Of a stretch of 38,004 bases of DNA, positions 15,764 through 23,963 are shown one piece after another. Position numbers and translations under genes: made by a program. Each line of letters begins with the position of its first letter. The stretch's first letter is position 1. A model generated the notes under the pieces. The model saw nothing but the letters and a program-made list of their open reading frames with translations. It had not been told where the DNA came from and did no database searches. Source of the stretch: Azohydromonas aeria (GTDB lineage: Bacteria; Pseudomonadota; Gammaproteobacteria; Burkholderiales; Burkholderiaceae_C); the NCBI RefSeq assembly GCF_009760915.1, contig NZ_VIDQ01000073.1:1-38004 (forward strand). Direction: 5' to 3'.

Positions 15764-16231
15764 ATGAAACTCGACGACACCACCGCGATGCAACTCGCCA
15801 TCGCCGCCTCGCGCCGCGCGCTGGCCGCGGGCAACCGGCCTTACGGCGCGGTGCTGCTCTCCGCCGCCGGCGAGCTGCTGCTGGAGGCCGGCAACCGCCA
15901 GGCGACCGACGCTGACTGCACCGCGCACGCCGAGATGGTGCTGGTGCGCGAGGCCACGGTCCGGCTGGGCACCGCGGCGCTGCGCGGCGGCACCGTGTTC
16001 GCCAGCGGCGAGCCTTGCGCCATGTGCGCCGGGGCGCTGTTCTGGGCCGGCGTGCGCCGCGTCGTCTTTGCCGCCTCGAACCCGCTGATGGCCGAGCTGC
16101 TCGGCGGCGAGCTGCTGCCCGCGCGCTGCGCCGACGTGCTGGCCGGCACCACGCCGCCGGTGCGGGTCGAGGGGCCGCTGCTGGAGCACGAGGCCGCCGA
16201 AGTGCTGCGCGAGGCGGCGCGCCGGGCCTGA
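15764..16231 (+). CDS. Zinc-dependent nucleobase/nucleoside deaminase (guanine deaminase-like)
   Basis: A 155-residue cytidine-deaminase-fold enzyme. The zinc site is complete: HAE (His55, Glu57 as proton shuttle) and PCAMC (Cys85, Cys88). The sequence from RPYGAVLL to GVRRVVFAAS resembles bacterial guanine deaminases of the GuaD type and, more distantly, TadA. As the last gene of a urate-degradation operon, guanine to xanthine deamination is the most sensible role (context inference). An earlier ATG at 15707 would overlap the previous gene by 40 bases; the ATG at 15764 starts just after its stop and is preferred. Confidence 0.85.
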   Translation: MKLDDTTAMQLAIAASRRALAAGNRPYGAVLLSAAGELLLEAGNRQATDADCTAHAEMVLVREATVRLGTAALRGGTVFASGEPCAMCAGALFWAGVRRVVFAASNPLMAELLGGELLPARCADVLAGTTPPVRVEGPLLEHEAAEVLREAARRA

Positions 16232-16300
16232 GCGCCGGCCGGGGCGGCGTGATACCCGCTCTTACACTGGGTGTCCCCTCACCCGGCCTTCCCTTTTCAC

Positions 16301-16699
16301 ATGAGCGGCCTCAGCGCACTCGCGGTCTTCATCGGTGCCGGCTTCGGCGCGCTGCTGCGCTGGAGCCTGGGCCTGTGGCTCAACCCCGTGTTCACGACCA
16401 TCCCGCTGGGCACGCTGGCGGCCAACCTCGTCGGCGGGCTGCTCATCGGGCTGGCCGGCGCCTTCTTCTCGCAGCACCCGGAAATCCCGGTGGAGTGGCG
16501 GCTGCTGTCGATCACCGGCTTCCTGGGCGGGCTCACCACCTTCTCCACCTTTTCCGCCGAGGTGGTGGCGCTGATCGGGCGCCAGCAGTACGGCTGGGCC
16601 CTGGCCGCCGCCGGCACGCACCTGCTGGGCTCGCTGGCGCTCACGGGCCTGGGGCTCGCCCTTTTCAGCGGGCTCAGCGCGCTGTCCGCGAAAGCTTGA
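16301..16699 (+). CDS. crcB: Fluoride channel CrcB/Fluc
   Basis: A 132-residue four-helix membrane protein that exports fluoride as a dual-topology dimer. It has the family pattern GTLAANLVGGLLIG (Asn42 in the pore) and GFLGGLTTFSTFSAE (residues 73-87; the TTFSTF turn carries the central Na+ site and the pore phenylalanines). A GTG 10 codons upstream is possible, but ATG 16301 matches the family's N-terminus. No fluoride riboswitch consensus was found in the 69 bases before it. It is probably independent of the ureide genes. Confidence 0.93.
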   Translation: MSGLSALAVFIGAGFGALLRWSLGLWLNPVFTTIPLGTLAANLVGGLLIGLAGAFFSQHPEIPVEWRLLSITGFLGGLTTFSTFSAEVVALIGRQQYGWALAAAGTHLLGSLALTGLGLALFSGLSALSAKA

Positions 16700-16728
16700 G
16701 GGCGCAACCGCCGCCGCGGCGCGCCCTC
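16698..16728. terminator. Stem-loop between crcB and the convergent oxidase gene
   Basis: Arms GAGGGCGC (16698-16705) and GCGCCCTC (16721-16728) are perfect complements with a 15-base GC-rich loop. The first arm includes the last two bases of the crcB stop codon. It can form in transcripts from either side. No T-tract. Confidence 0.4.
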
Positions 16729-16756
16729 CCGCCCTGCCATCCCGGGCGCTGACCGC

Positions 16757-18577
16757 TCAGGACAGCTTGACGATCTTGGCCTCCGAGGGCACGAGCCGGT
16801 TGTCTGCCGCCGGCGCCTGCGGGTTCTTGCGCAGCGCGAACACCATGTAGTAGCCCGGCGGCATCTCGGTGGCACGCGCCGGCGCCTTCACGGTGAGGGT
16901 GCGCCCGGCCTGCGTGAAGGCCAGCTCCATGCGCCGCTGCTCGTTGTTGAAGGCATGCGTGACGGCGCCGGCACGCACCATCACGACCTTGTCGATGGCG
17001 CCCCAGGTGCTCATCTGCATCGTGAAGGTGGCGTTCAGCCCGAAGTTCTGGGGCGTGACCGAACCGATGACCGGCTGCGTGGCCCAGGTGCCGTTGGGAT
17101 TGAAGAAGTAGGGCGGGAAGTACACCTCGGCATTCATGCCGATCACCGGCCCCGGCGCGCCGCCGCCGCCGACCACCACCGCGCCGCTGGGCAGCAGCAT
17201 GGTGTTGCCGTGGTACAGGCGCGGCTTGCTGGCATTGGCCGTCATGCGCCAGGCGTTGGTGGCCGGGTTCCACAGCTCGGTTGTATAGACCGCGTCAGCC
17301 AGCACATTCCCGTTGGCCGAGCCGCCGTTGAACCAGACGGTGCCGTCGGGCAACACCGTGGAGAAGCCGTACTTGCGCGGCGTGCTCAGCGCCCCGCCGC
17401 CCTTGATGACGGGCTGCGGTCCGTTGATGTCGATCAGCGACAGCGCCTTGCCGCCGCGCGCGCTCAGGATCTTGCCGGGCGCGTACATCACGGCGGTGGT
17501 GTTCCAGTTGGTGGTGGGCAGCTGGCCGTTGAGCCTGGCGATGCTGCCGCTGCCACTGGAATCCAGCGCGTACAGCAGCCCGTCGTTGGTGATGGTCACG
17601 ACGCGGCCGTCCGGCGCCAGGAAGGCCTTGGGATAAAGGCCGTTGTCGCGCAGCTCGCCGAAGGCGCCGTCGCTGCGCGCATTGGCGAGCGTGCGCCAGC
17701 CGGTGCCGGGCACGTAGATCTCGGGCGTGGCCGAGAAGGTCTCGGCCGTGGCCGGCTTGGTGGCGGTGCCGGCGTAGAAGCGGTCGTCGCGGCCGCCGAG
17801 CACCACCACCTCGCCGCGCGCGTTGGTGATGGCCGTGGCGTACCAGCGGCGGTAGGCCATGTCGGTGGGCTCGCGGCGCAGCGAGTTGTTGGCCGGGTTG
17901 AAGAAATTCGTGTCGGCGATCGCGTAATTGACGATGCCGTTGACGGTGCGGTCTCCGCCGGCCATGAATACCTGCCCGTTGCGCGGCAGCAGCACCTGGG
18001 TATTGCAGAAAATGTCGGTACCCGTGGTGTTGGCCAGCAACTGGAACGGCGACGGCGCCGCGCCCGGTGCGCCCGGATTCCAGTTCGGGTCCCACACCGC
18101 GTAATGCAGCTTCGCGCCCTGGTTGCCCTTGTCGTCGCTGCCGTAAGCCAGGACCCGGCCGTCGGGCAGTTGCACCATGTGGATCGGGATGATCGGCCAG
18201 CCGAAGACCGGCCCGAAGGCGCCGGCGTTGTAGGCGGCGCGTGTCAGCGTGGTCGGCCGGTACGAGGCCGTCAGCTCCGCCGCGGCCAGGTCGCCGTCGG
18301 CGGACAGCGCCTTCATCGTCTCCGTCACGGCGCTGGCCGTGCCCACCGGGCCGCTGCCGTAGTCCACCGGCACGGCGTCCTCCTCGGGCAGGTCGCGCTC
18401 CAGCGCCGCGGGCGTGGCCAGCGCGCCCGAGTCGGCGCCGGTGCCGCTGCCAGCCCCGTCCCCCCCGCCGCAAGCCGCCAGCACCGCGGCCGCCAGGATC
18501 AGCAGCACTCCATTGCGAAGTTCCGGACACGGACGGCCCCCGGACGATTCCAGACCTGCATGCGGTTTTGCCATCAT
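16757..18577 (-). CDS. Copper-radical oxidase lipoprotein (galactose/glyoxal oxidase family)
   Basis: A 606-residue lipoprotein: the signal ends in VLAAC (Cys36), then a Gly/Asp linker. The kelch-type beta-propeller runs from about residue 120 to 480, followed by a C-terminal Ig-like domain (DUF1929-like). All residues of the mononuclear copper site are in place: Cys191 (IFCNTQ) and Tyr246 (RRWY) for the Cys-Tyr cofactor, Tyr455-His456 (RLYHGN), and His541 (VTHAFN). The spacing from Tyr-His to the last His is 85 residues, the same as in Fusarium galactose oxidase (496 to 581). It would oxidise a primary alcohol or aldehyde and release hydrogen peroxide outside the cytoplasm. The substrate is unknown. 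A ribosome-like GGTGGG and a minicistron precede the start. Confidence 0.88.
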   Translation of the reverse strand: MMAKPHAGLESSGGRPCPELRNGVLLILAAAVLAACGGGDGAGSGTGADSGALATPAALERDLPEEDAVPVDYGSGPVGTASAVTETMKALSADGDLAAAELTASYRPTTLTRAAYNAGAFGPVFGWPIIPIHMVQLPDGRVLAYGSDDKGNQGAKLHYAVWDPNWNPGAPGAAPSPFQLLANTTGTDIFCNTQVLLPRNGQVFMAGGDRTVNGIVNYAIADTNFFNPANNSLRREPTDMAYRRWYATAITNARGEVVVLGGRDDRFYAGTATKPATAETFSATPEIYVPGTGWRTLANARSDGAFGELRDNGLYPKAFLAPDGRVVTITNDGLLYALDSSGSGSIARLNGQLPTTNWNTTAVMYAPGKILSARGGKALSLIDINGPQPVIKGGGALSTPRKYGFSTVLPDGTVWFNGGSANGNVLADAVYTTELWNPATNAWRMTANASKPRLYHGNTMLLPSGAVVVGGGGAPGPVIGMNAEVYFPPYFFNPNGTWATQPVIGSVTPQNFGLNATFTMQMSTWGAIDKVVMVRAGAVTHAFNNEQRRMELAFTQAGRTLTVKAPARATEMPPGYYMVFALRKNPQAPAADNRLVPSEAKIVKLS

Positions 18578-18604
18578 TTACAACCCACCATGATTGAAAA
18601 CCAT
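18578..18604 (-). CDS. Eight-codon minicistron upstream of the oxidase
   Basis: A strong ribosome site GGAGG lies six bases before an ATG that opens a frame of eight codons (MVFNHGGL). Its TAA abuts the ATG of the oxidase in the same frame. The oxidase itself has only a weak site. The arrangement suggests translation by re-initiation. Chance cannot be excluded for so short an ORF. Confidence 0.35.
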   Translation of the reverse strand: MVFNHGGL

Positions 18605-18853
18605 GCCATTCCTCCACGGAACGGCGGCTCAAAATCATTTTCTGCAGGAGAAAATTCGTTCAAATCCCGCGCCTCGACGGATGTTTGTCGCTGACTGTGA
18701 CCAAAGGATCGCGCAGTAAATTACCGATGCAGCGGCGACAAAATCGCAATGAATCAATTACATGTCCGACCGAAGGTAATTGGTTTCCAAAGAAATGTTT
18801 TCAACCTTGCGGCCCGGCCACGGCTGGGCTGCAAGGCGCGCCAGGTGGGGCGC

Positions 18854-19864
18854 TCAGCCGCGCGGCTGTCGGCCCGTGAGCGGATAGATCGGATCGACGT
18901 AGCCGTGCGTGGAGGCATAGCCCGGCGGCACCAGCGCATCGACGGCGGCCTCGTCCTCGGCCGTCAGGCGCACATCCAGCGCCGCGAGGTAGTCCTGCCA
19001 CTGCGCCAGCGTGCGCGGACCGCCGATGACGCCGTGCACCAGCCGGTTGTTCAGCGCCCAGGCGATGGCGAACTGCGTCGGGCTCAGGCCGCGTGCCTGG
19101 GCATGGGCCTTGAGCGCCTGGGCGGCGTCGAGCGACTCCGGGCGGAACTCGGTCTGCAGGATGCGCTTGTCCGCCCGGCCCGCGCGCGTGCTGGCCGCGG
19201 GCGCCTGGCCCGGCGCATACTGGCCGGAGAGCACGCCGCGCGCCAGCGGGCTGTAGGCCACGACGCCCACGCCGTAATGCTCGCAGCAGGGCAGCAGTTC
19301 GGTTTCGATCAGCCGCGTCACGGCGCTGTAGGGCGGCTGGCAGGCGATGGGCGGAGGCACGCCCATGCGCCGCGCCGTCTCCACCACGCGCGCGACGCGC
19401 CAGGCGCGGAAGTTCGAGACGCCCCAGTAGCGGATCTTGCCCACCTCGATCAGCCGCGCCAGCGTGGCGAGCGTCTCCTCGATCGGCGTGACCTCGTCGT
19501 CGCGGTGCAGGTACCAGAGGTCGATCCAGCCGGTGCCCAGGCGGCGCAGGCTGTTGTCGCACTCGGCCAGCAGCCAGCGCCGCGACAGGCCGCGGTCGTT
19601 GGGCTCGTTGCCGATCGGGTTGGCGACCTTGGAGGCGACGATCCAGCGCTCGCGGTCGGGCGCGATGAGCCGGCCGACGATGCGCTCGGACTCGCCGCCG
19701 GCGTAGTTGTCGGCCGTGTCGATGGCGTTGAGCCCGGCGTCGCGCGTGGCCGCGACGATGTCGCGCGCCGCGCCCTCGTCGGTCTGGTCGCCGAACATCA
19801 TGGCGCCCAGCCACAGGCGCGGCACGCGCAGGCCGCTGGCGCCGAGGGGGTGGAAGTCAGGCAT
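18854..19864 (-). CDS. Aldo/keto reductase
   Basis: A 336-residue NADPH-dependent (beta/alpha)8-barrel oxidoreductase. The catalytic tetrad is complete: Asp49, Tyr54, Lys79 and His120 (AIDTADNY, ASKV, WYLHR). Later cofactor motifs include YWGVSNF and QPPYSAVTR, with AYSPLARGVLSGQY in the second half. It belongs to the Tas/YajO-like group, which reduces a range of aldehydes and ketones; the substrate is not predictable. The start at 19864 has GGAG seven bases upstream. That site sits within a perfect hairpin that may limit translation or end the upstream transcript. It follows etfA on the same strand after 52 bases. Confidence 0.93.
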   Translation of the reverse strand: MPDFHPLGASGLRVPRLWLGAMMFGDQTDEGAARDIVAATRDAGLNAIDTADNYAGGESERIVGRLIAPDRERWIVASKVANPIGNEPNDRGLSRRWLLAECDNSLRRLGTGWIDLWYLHRDDEVTPIEETLATLARLIEVGKIRYWGVSNFRAWRVARVVETARRMGVPPPIACQPPYSAVTRLIETELLPCCEHYGVGVVAYSPLARGVLSGQYAPGQAPAASTRAGRADKRILQTEFRPESLDAAQALKAHAQARGLSPTQFAIAWALNNRLVHGVIGGPRTLAQWQDYLAALDVRLTAEDEAAVDALVPPGYASTHGYVDPIYPLTGRQPRG

Positions 19865-19865
19865 G

Positions 19866-19891
19866 AGGTGCTCCGCTGAAACCGAGCACCT
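19866..19891 (-). terminator. Perfect 8-bp hairpin between etfA and the aldo/keto reductase gene
   Basis: Arms AGGTGCTC and GAGCACCT enclose a 10-base loop. On the minus strand the 3' arm holds the ribosome site (GGAG, across the loop junction) of the reductase, one base before its ATG. It may terminate the etf operon or mask the reductase start. No T-tract follows. Confidence 0.45.
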
Positions 19892-19916
19892 TACCCCCTC
19901 GGGACGGCGCTTCGGC

Positions 19917-20852
19917 TCAACCCAGTGCCGCCACCAACTGCGGCACCGCCTCGAACACGTCCGCCTCCAGGCTGTAGTCGGCCACCGAGAAGATCGGCGC
20001 CTCCGGGTCCTTGTTGATCGCCACGATCACCTTGGAGTCCTTCATGCCCGCCAGGTGCTGGATCGCGCCCGAGATGCCGCAGGCGATGTAGAGGGCCGGC
20101 GCCACGATCTTGCCGGTCTGGCCCACCTGCCAGTCGTTGGGGGCGTAACCGGCGTCCACCGCGGCGCGGCTGGCACCCAGCGCGGCGCCCAATTTGTCCG
20201 CCAGCGGCGTGAGCACTTCCGTGAATTTTTCAGCCGAGCCCAGCGCCCGGCCGCCGCTGACGATGATCTTGGCCGCCGTCAGCTCGGGCCGGTCGCTCCT
20301 GGTCAGCTCGCGGCCGACGAAGGCGCTCTGGCCGCTGTCAGCGACGGCCGGGATGGTTTCAACGGCCGCGCTGCCACCGGTGGCCGGCGCCGCGTCAAAG
20401 CCCGTGGTGCGCACGGTGATGACCTTCACGGCATCGCCGCTCTGCACCGTGGCGATGGCATTGCCGGCATAGATGGGCCGCTCGAAGGTGTCCGCGGACA
20501 GCACCTTCGTGACGTCGCTGAGCTGCGCCACGTCCAGCTTCGCGGCCACGCGCGGCGCGGCGTTGCGGCCGGCCGCCGTCGAGGGGAACAGGATGTGGCT
20601 GTAGGCCGGTGCCATGGCCAGCACCTGCGCCGCGACGTTCTCAGCCAGTTGCGTGCCGAGTGCCGGCGAGTCGGCGTGCAGCACCTTGGCCACGCCTGCG
20701 ATCTGCGCGGCGGCCTGCGCCACGGCGGCGGCGTTCTCGCCGGCCACCAGCACATGCACCTCGCCGCCGCAAGCCAGCGCGGCGGTGACGGTGTTCAGGG
20801 TCGCGGCCTTCAGGCTCGCGTTGTCGTGTTCGGCGATGACGAGTGCGGTCAT
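19917..20852 (-). CDS. etfA: Electron transfer flavoprotein alpha subunit
   Basis: A 311-residue FAD-binding ETF subunit that accepts electrons from acyl-CoA dehydrogenases. The N-terminal domain begins MTALVIAEHDN. The C-terminal FAD-binding region is typical: VSGGRALGS, GASRAAVDAGYAPNDWQVGQTGKIVAPALYIACGISGAIQHLAGM, then VIVAINKDPEAPIF. The last of these is the ETF-alpha signature. It starts one base after the etfB stop (TGA-C-ATG), so the two are translationally coupled. With ETF-ubiquinone oxidoreductase at 30910 it links fatty acid oxidation to the respiratory chain. Confidence 0.97.
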   Translation of the reverse strand: MTALVIAEHDNASLKAATLNTVTAALACGGEVHVLVAGENAAAVAQAAAQIAGVAKVLHADSPALGTQLAENVAAQVLAMAPAYSHILFPSTAAGRNAAPRVAAKLDVAQLSDVTKVLSADTFERPIYAGNAIATVQSGDAVKVITVRTTGFDAAPATGGSAAVETIPAVADSGQSAFVGRELTRSDRPELTAAKIIVSGGRALGSAEKFTEVLTPLADKLGAALGASRAAVDAGYAPNDWQVGQTGKIVAPALYIACGISGAIQHLAGMKDSKVIVAINKDPEAPIFSVADYSLEADVFEAVPQLVAALG

Positions 20853-20853
20853 G

Positions 20854-21603
20854 TCAGATCACCTTGGCTTCGTTCTTGAGCTTGTCCACGAGGGTGGCCA
20901 CGTCGGGCACCTTCACGCCGGCGCCGCGCTTGGGCGGCTCGCTGACCTTGAGCGTCTTCAGCCGCGGCGTCACGTCCACGCCCAGGTCGGCCGGCTTGAC
21001 GTTCTCCAGCGGCTTCTTCTTGGCCTTCATGATGTTGGGCAGCGTCACGTAGCGCGGCTCGTTCAGGCGCAGGTCGGTGGTCACCACGGCCGGCAGCTTC
21101 ACGCTCAGCGTCTCCAGCCCGCCATCGACCTCGCGCGTCACCCGCGCCTGGTTGTCGCCGACCTCGATCCGCGACGCGAAGGTCGCCTGCGGCAGGTCGG
21201 CCAGGGCCGCCAGCATCTGGCCGACCTGGTTGCAGTCGTCGTCGATGGCCTGCTTGCCCAGGATCACCAGGCCCGGCTGTTCCTTGTCGATGAGCGCCTT
21301 GAGGATCCTGGCCACGGCCAGCGGCTGCAGCTCGGCATCGGTCTCGACCAGGATGGCGCGGTCCGCGCCGATGGCCAGGGCGGTGCGCAGCGTCTCCTGG
21401 CACTGCGCCACGCCGCAGGACACGGCCACGACCTCGGTCGCGGCGCCCTTCTCCTTCAGGCGCACGGCCTCCTCGACGGCGATCTCGTCGAAGGGGTTCA
21501 TGCTCATCTTCACGCCGGCCAGGTCCATGCCCGAGCCGTCGCCCTTCACGCGCACCTTGACGTTGTAGTCAACGACACGCTTCACACACACCAGGACCTT
21601 CAT
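20854..21603 (-). CDS. etfB: Electron transfer flavoprotein beta subunit
   Basis: A 249-residue partner of EtfA. It starts MKVLVCVKRVVDYNVKVRVK, then has MNPFDEIAVEEAVRLKEKG and the AMP/FAD-domain motif VILGKQAIDDDCNQVGQMLA, all ETF-beta hallmarks. The recognition loop and C-terminal helix (LPNIMKAKKKPL) are present. AAGGAGG four bases before the ATG lies inside the end of the MaoC gene, whose TGA overlaps the etfB ATG (ATGA). These contacts place it in one operon with the dehydrogenase and hydratase genes. Confidence 0.97.
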   Translation of the reverse strand: MKVLVCVKRVVDYNVKVRVKGDGSGMDLAGVKMSMNPFDEIAVEEAVRLKEKGAATEVVAVSCGVAQCQETLRTALAIGADRAILVETDAELQPLAVARILKALIDKEQPGLVILGKQAIDDDCNQVGQMLAALADLPQATFASRIEVGDNQARVTREVDGGLETLSVKLPAVVTTDLRLNEPRYVTLPNIMKAKKKPLENVKPADLGVDVTPRLKTLKVSEPPKRGAGVKVPDVATLVDKLKNEAKVI

Positions 21604-22094
21604 GCGGCCTCCTTCACTTCGTCGGTTGCAGCTGCCTTCTCTTGCGCCGCCTCGGTCGCGCGCCGCGCCGCCGCCGAGGTGGTCATGACCGTGGCCTCGC
21701 CGTCGATGACGACCACGCCCTTCACCCGGCACTCGGTGGCCAGCACCGCGCGCGCCTTCGCCAGGTCCACCGACAGCACCCTCACCGTGGCGTGCACCGT
21801 GTCGCCCGGGCGCACCGGGGCGCGAAAGCGCATCTGCTGGCCAAGGTAGACCGCGCCCGGCCCGGGCAGCCGGTTCGCCACCGCCGCCGAGATCACGCTG
21901 GCGGTGAGGAAGCCGTGCGCGATGCGGCCGCCGAAGCGCGTCGTCGCGGCGAACTCCTCGTTGGTGTGCACGGCGTTGTTGTCGCCGGAAACGGCGGCGA
22001 ACAGCACGATGTCGGCCTCGGTGATGGTCTTGGAATAGGTGGCCTGCATGCCGGGCTGCAGGTCCTCGATGTCGTAGCCGTTGAGCGGGTTCAT
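21600..22094 (-). CDS. MaoC-like (R)-specific enoyl-CoA hydratase
   Basis: A 164-residue hot-dog-fold enzyme. The active-site block SGDNNAVHTNEEFAATTRFGGRIAHGFLTAS carries the Asp/His dyad and the hydratase-2 motif. A second strand (YLGQQMRFRAPVRPGDTV) completes the fold. It hydrates enoyl-CoA to (R)-3-hydroxyacyl-CoA, as PhaJ does, acting after the dehydrogenase next door. An Ala/Glu-rich tail of about 25 residues extends past the domain. GGAAGG six bases before the ATG supports the start. It overlaps etfB by four bases and follows the dehydrogenase by 15. Confidence 0.92.
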   Translation of the reverse strand: MNPLNGYDIEDLQPGMQATYSKTITEADIVLFAAVSGDNNAVHTNEEFAATTRFGGRIAHGFLTASVISAAVANRLPGPGAVYLGQQMRFRAPVRPGDTVHATVRVLSVDLAKARAVLATECRVKGVVVIDGEATVMTTSAAARRATEAAQEKAAATDEVKEAA

Positions 22095-22109
22095 GGGTTG
22101 CCTTCCGGA

Positions 22110-23894
22110 TCAGAACTGGTCGTCGGCCAGCGCCAGCGTGGTGTCGGCGCCGTGCAGCACGGTGTCGCGCAGGGACGGCGCCTGCACCAGCACGTGCGCC
22201 GCGTAGTGGCGCGCGGTGGCGACCTTGGCGCGCAGGTACGCGGCGTCGCCCTCGCCCGCGGCCAGCTGCGTTGCGGCCGCATCGGCCAGCCGCGCCATCA
22301 GCCATCCGCCGATGACCGTGCCGGCCAGGCGCAGGAAGGGCACCGCGCCGGCGGCGCATTGCGCGGGCTGGCCGGCGCTGTGCGCCAGCAGCCAGTCCAC
22401 GGCCGTCTCCAGCGCGTGCACCGCGCCGTGCAGCGCCTGCCCGGCCTGGGCCACCGCCGCGTCATGGCTGTCAAGCAGCCGGCGCGCGTCGCCGTCCATG
22501 CGGGAGAGCAGCGCCTTGATGGTCTTGCCGCCTTCGCGCGCGATCTTGCGCCCGATCAGGTCGTTGGCCTGGATGCCGGTGGTGCCCTCGTAGATGGTGG
22601 TGATGCGGGCATCACGGAGATATTGGGCAGCGCCCGTTTCCTCGACGAAGCCCATGCCGCCGTGCACCTGCACGCCGTCGCTGGCGATGCCCAGCGCGTT
22701 GTCGGTGCACCAGCCCTTGACCACCGGCGTGAGCAGCTCCACCAGCGCCTGGCTGCGCGCGCGCTGCGTGTCGTCGGCGCTGCCGTGCGCGCGGTCCATC
22801 TGGCCGGCGCAGAAGTAGGCCAGGGCGCGCGCGGCCTCGGTCCTGGCCTTCATGTCCATGAGCATGCGGCGCACGTCGGGGTGGCCGATGATGGTCTTGC
22901 TGCCCGTGGCGGTGCGGCCCTGCACCCGCTCCAGCGCGTAGGCGCGGGCGTGCTGGTAGGCGCGCTCGGACACGCCCAGGCCTTCGAGGCCGACGTTGAG
23001 CCGCGCGTGGTTCATCATCGTGAACATGCAGGCCAGGCCCGCGCCGGGCTCGCCCACCAGCCAGCCGATGGCGCCGCCGTTGTCGCCGAAGCTCATCGAG
23101 GCCGTGGGGCTGCCGTGGATGCCCAGTTTGTGCTCCAGCGAGGTGCAAAGCAGGTCGTTGCGCGCGCCCAGCGAGCCGTCCTCGTTGACGAGGAACTTCG
23201 GGCACAGGAACAGCGACAGGCCCTTCACGCCCGCGGGCGCATCCGGCAGCCGCGCCAGCACGAGGTGGATGATGTTCTCGGCGAGGTTGTGCTCGCCCCA
23301 GGTGATGAAGATCTTCTGGCCGCTGATGCGGTAGTGGTCGCCTTCGGGCACGGCCTTCGAGCGAATCACGGACAGGTCCGAGCCGGCCTGCGGCTCGGTG
23401 ATGTTCATGGTGCCGGTCCAGCGGCCCTCGACCATGGCCGGCAGGTAGCGCTGCTTGAGCGCCTCGCTGCCGTGGTGCGAGATGGCCTCGACCGCGCCCA
23501 GCGTGAGCATCTGGCACAGGCTGAAGGCGTGGTTCGTGGACTTCCACATCTCCAGCACCGCGGTGGACACCAGCGTGGGCAGCCCTTGTCCGCCGAACTC
23601 GGTGGACGCGGGCATGCCGTTCCAGCCGGTCTCGCAGAAGCTGGCGTAGGCCTCCCTGAAGCCGTCGGCCGCGCGCACGACGCCGCCCTCGCTCCAGCGC
23701 GCTCCCTGCGTGTCGCCGATGCGGTTGATCGGGTCGAGCACGCCGGCGGCGAACTTGCCCGCCTCTTCCAGGATCGACTCGACCAGGTCGGCCGGGCAGT
23801 CCTCGAAGCCGGGCTGCGCGCAGACCGCGTCGAGCTCGCCGACCTCCTTCATCGTGAACAGCATGTCGCGCAGCGGGGCGCTGTAGGTGGACAT
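22110..23894 (-). CDS. Acyl-CoA dehydrogenase with C-terminal extension (DmdC/FadE5-like size class)
   Basis: A 594-residue FAD-dependent dehydrogenase, longer than the usual 380-residue form. Domains: an N-terminal helical part, then TGTMNITEPQAGSDL (161-174) contacting FAD and CoA, ISGQKIFITWGEHN, the C-terminal helical domain, and the catalytic base Glu436 in TIYEGTTGIQANDL. About 140 further residues form the extra C-terminal domain seen in FadE5-type and DmdC-type (3-methylthiopropionyl-CoA) enzymes. Chain-length preference is not evident. The start at 23894 has AGGAG eight bases upstream; longer readings begin at non-ATG codons. First gene of the operon with the hydratase and ETF genes. 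Confidence 0.94.
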   Translation of the reverse strand: MSTYSAPLRDMLFTMKEVGELDAVCAQPGFEDCPADLVESILEEAGKFAAGVLDPINRIGDTQGARWSEGGVVRAADGFREAYASFCETGWNGMPASTEFGGQGLPTLVSTAVLEMWKSTNHAFSLCQMLTLGAVEAISHHGSEALKQRYLPAMVEGRWTGTMNITEPQAGSDLSVIRSKAVPEGDHYRISGQKIFITWGEHNLAENIIHLVLARLPDAPAGVKGLSLFLCPKFLVNEDGSLGARNDLLCTSLEHKLGIHGSPTASMSFGDNGGAIGWLVGEPGAGLACMFTMMNHARLNVGLEGLGVSERAYQHARAYALERVQGRTATGSKTIIGHPDVRRMLMDMKARTEAARALAYFCAGQMDRAHGSADDTQRARSQALVELLTPVVKGWCTDNALGIASDGVQVHGGMGFVEETGAAQYLRDARITTIYEGTTGIQANDLIGRKIAREGGKTIKALLSRMDGDARRLLDSHDAAVAQAGQALHGAVHALETAVDWLLAHSAGQPAQCAAGAVPFLRLAGTVIGGWLMARLADAAATQLAAGEGDAAYLRAKVATARHYAAHVLVQAPSLRDTVLHGADTTLALADDQF

Positions 23895-23963
23895 CGTGAT
23901 GGCTCCTGAAAAGACGGACTGGGGGTGGCGTCGGCCCTCGAGGCCGGCGCCGAAAAAGCTGCG

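Noticed and set aside
16232..16300. Possible fluoride riboswitch before crcB
   Set aside because: The conserved GGCGATGG-type opening and pseudoknot elements of the crcB motif are not present in this short leader.
21642..23909. 755-codon plus-strand frame opposite MaoC and acyl-CoA dehydrogenase
   Set aside because: Antisense shadow with repetitive Arg/Val/His/Gln composition; the reverse strand encodes full enzymes with catalytic residues.
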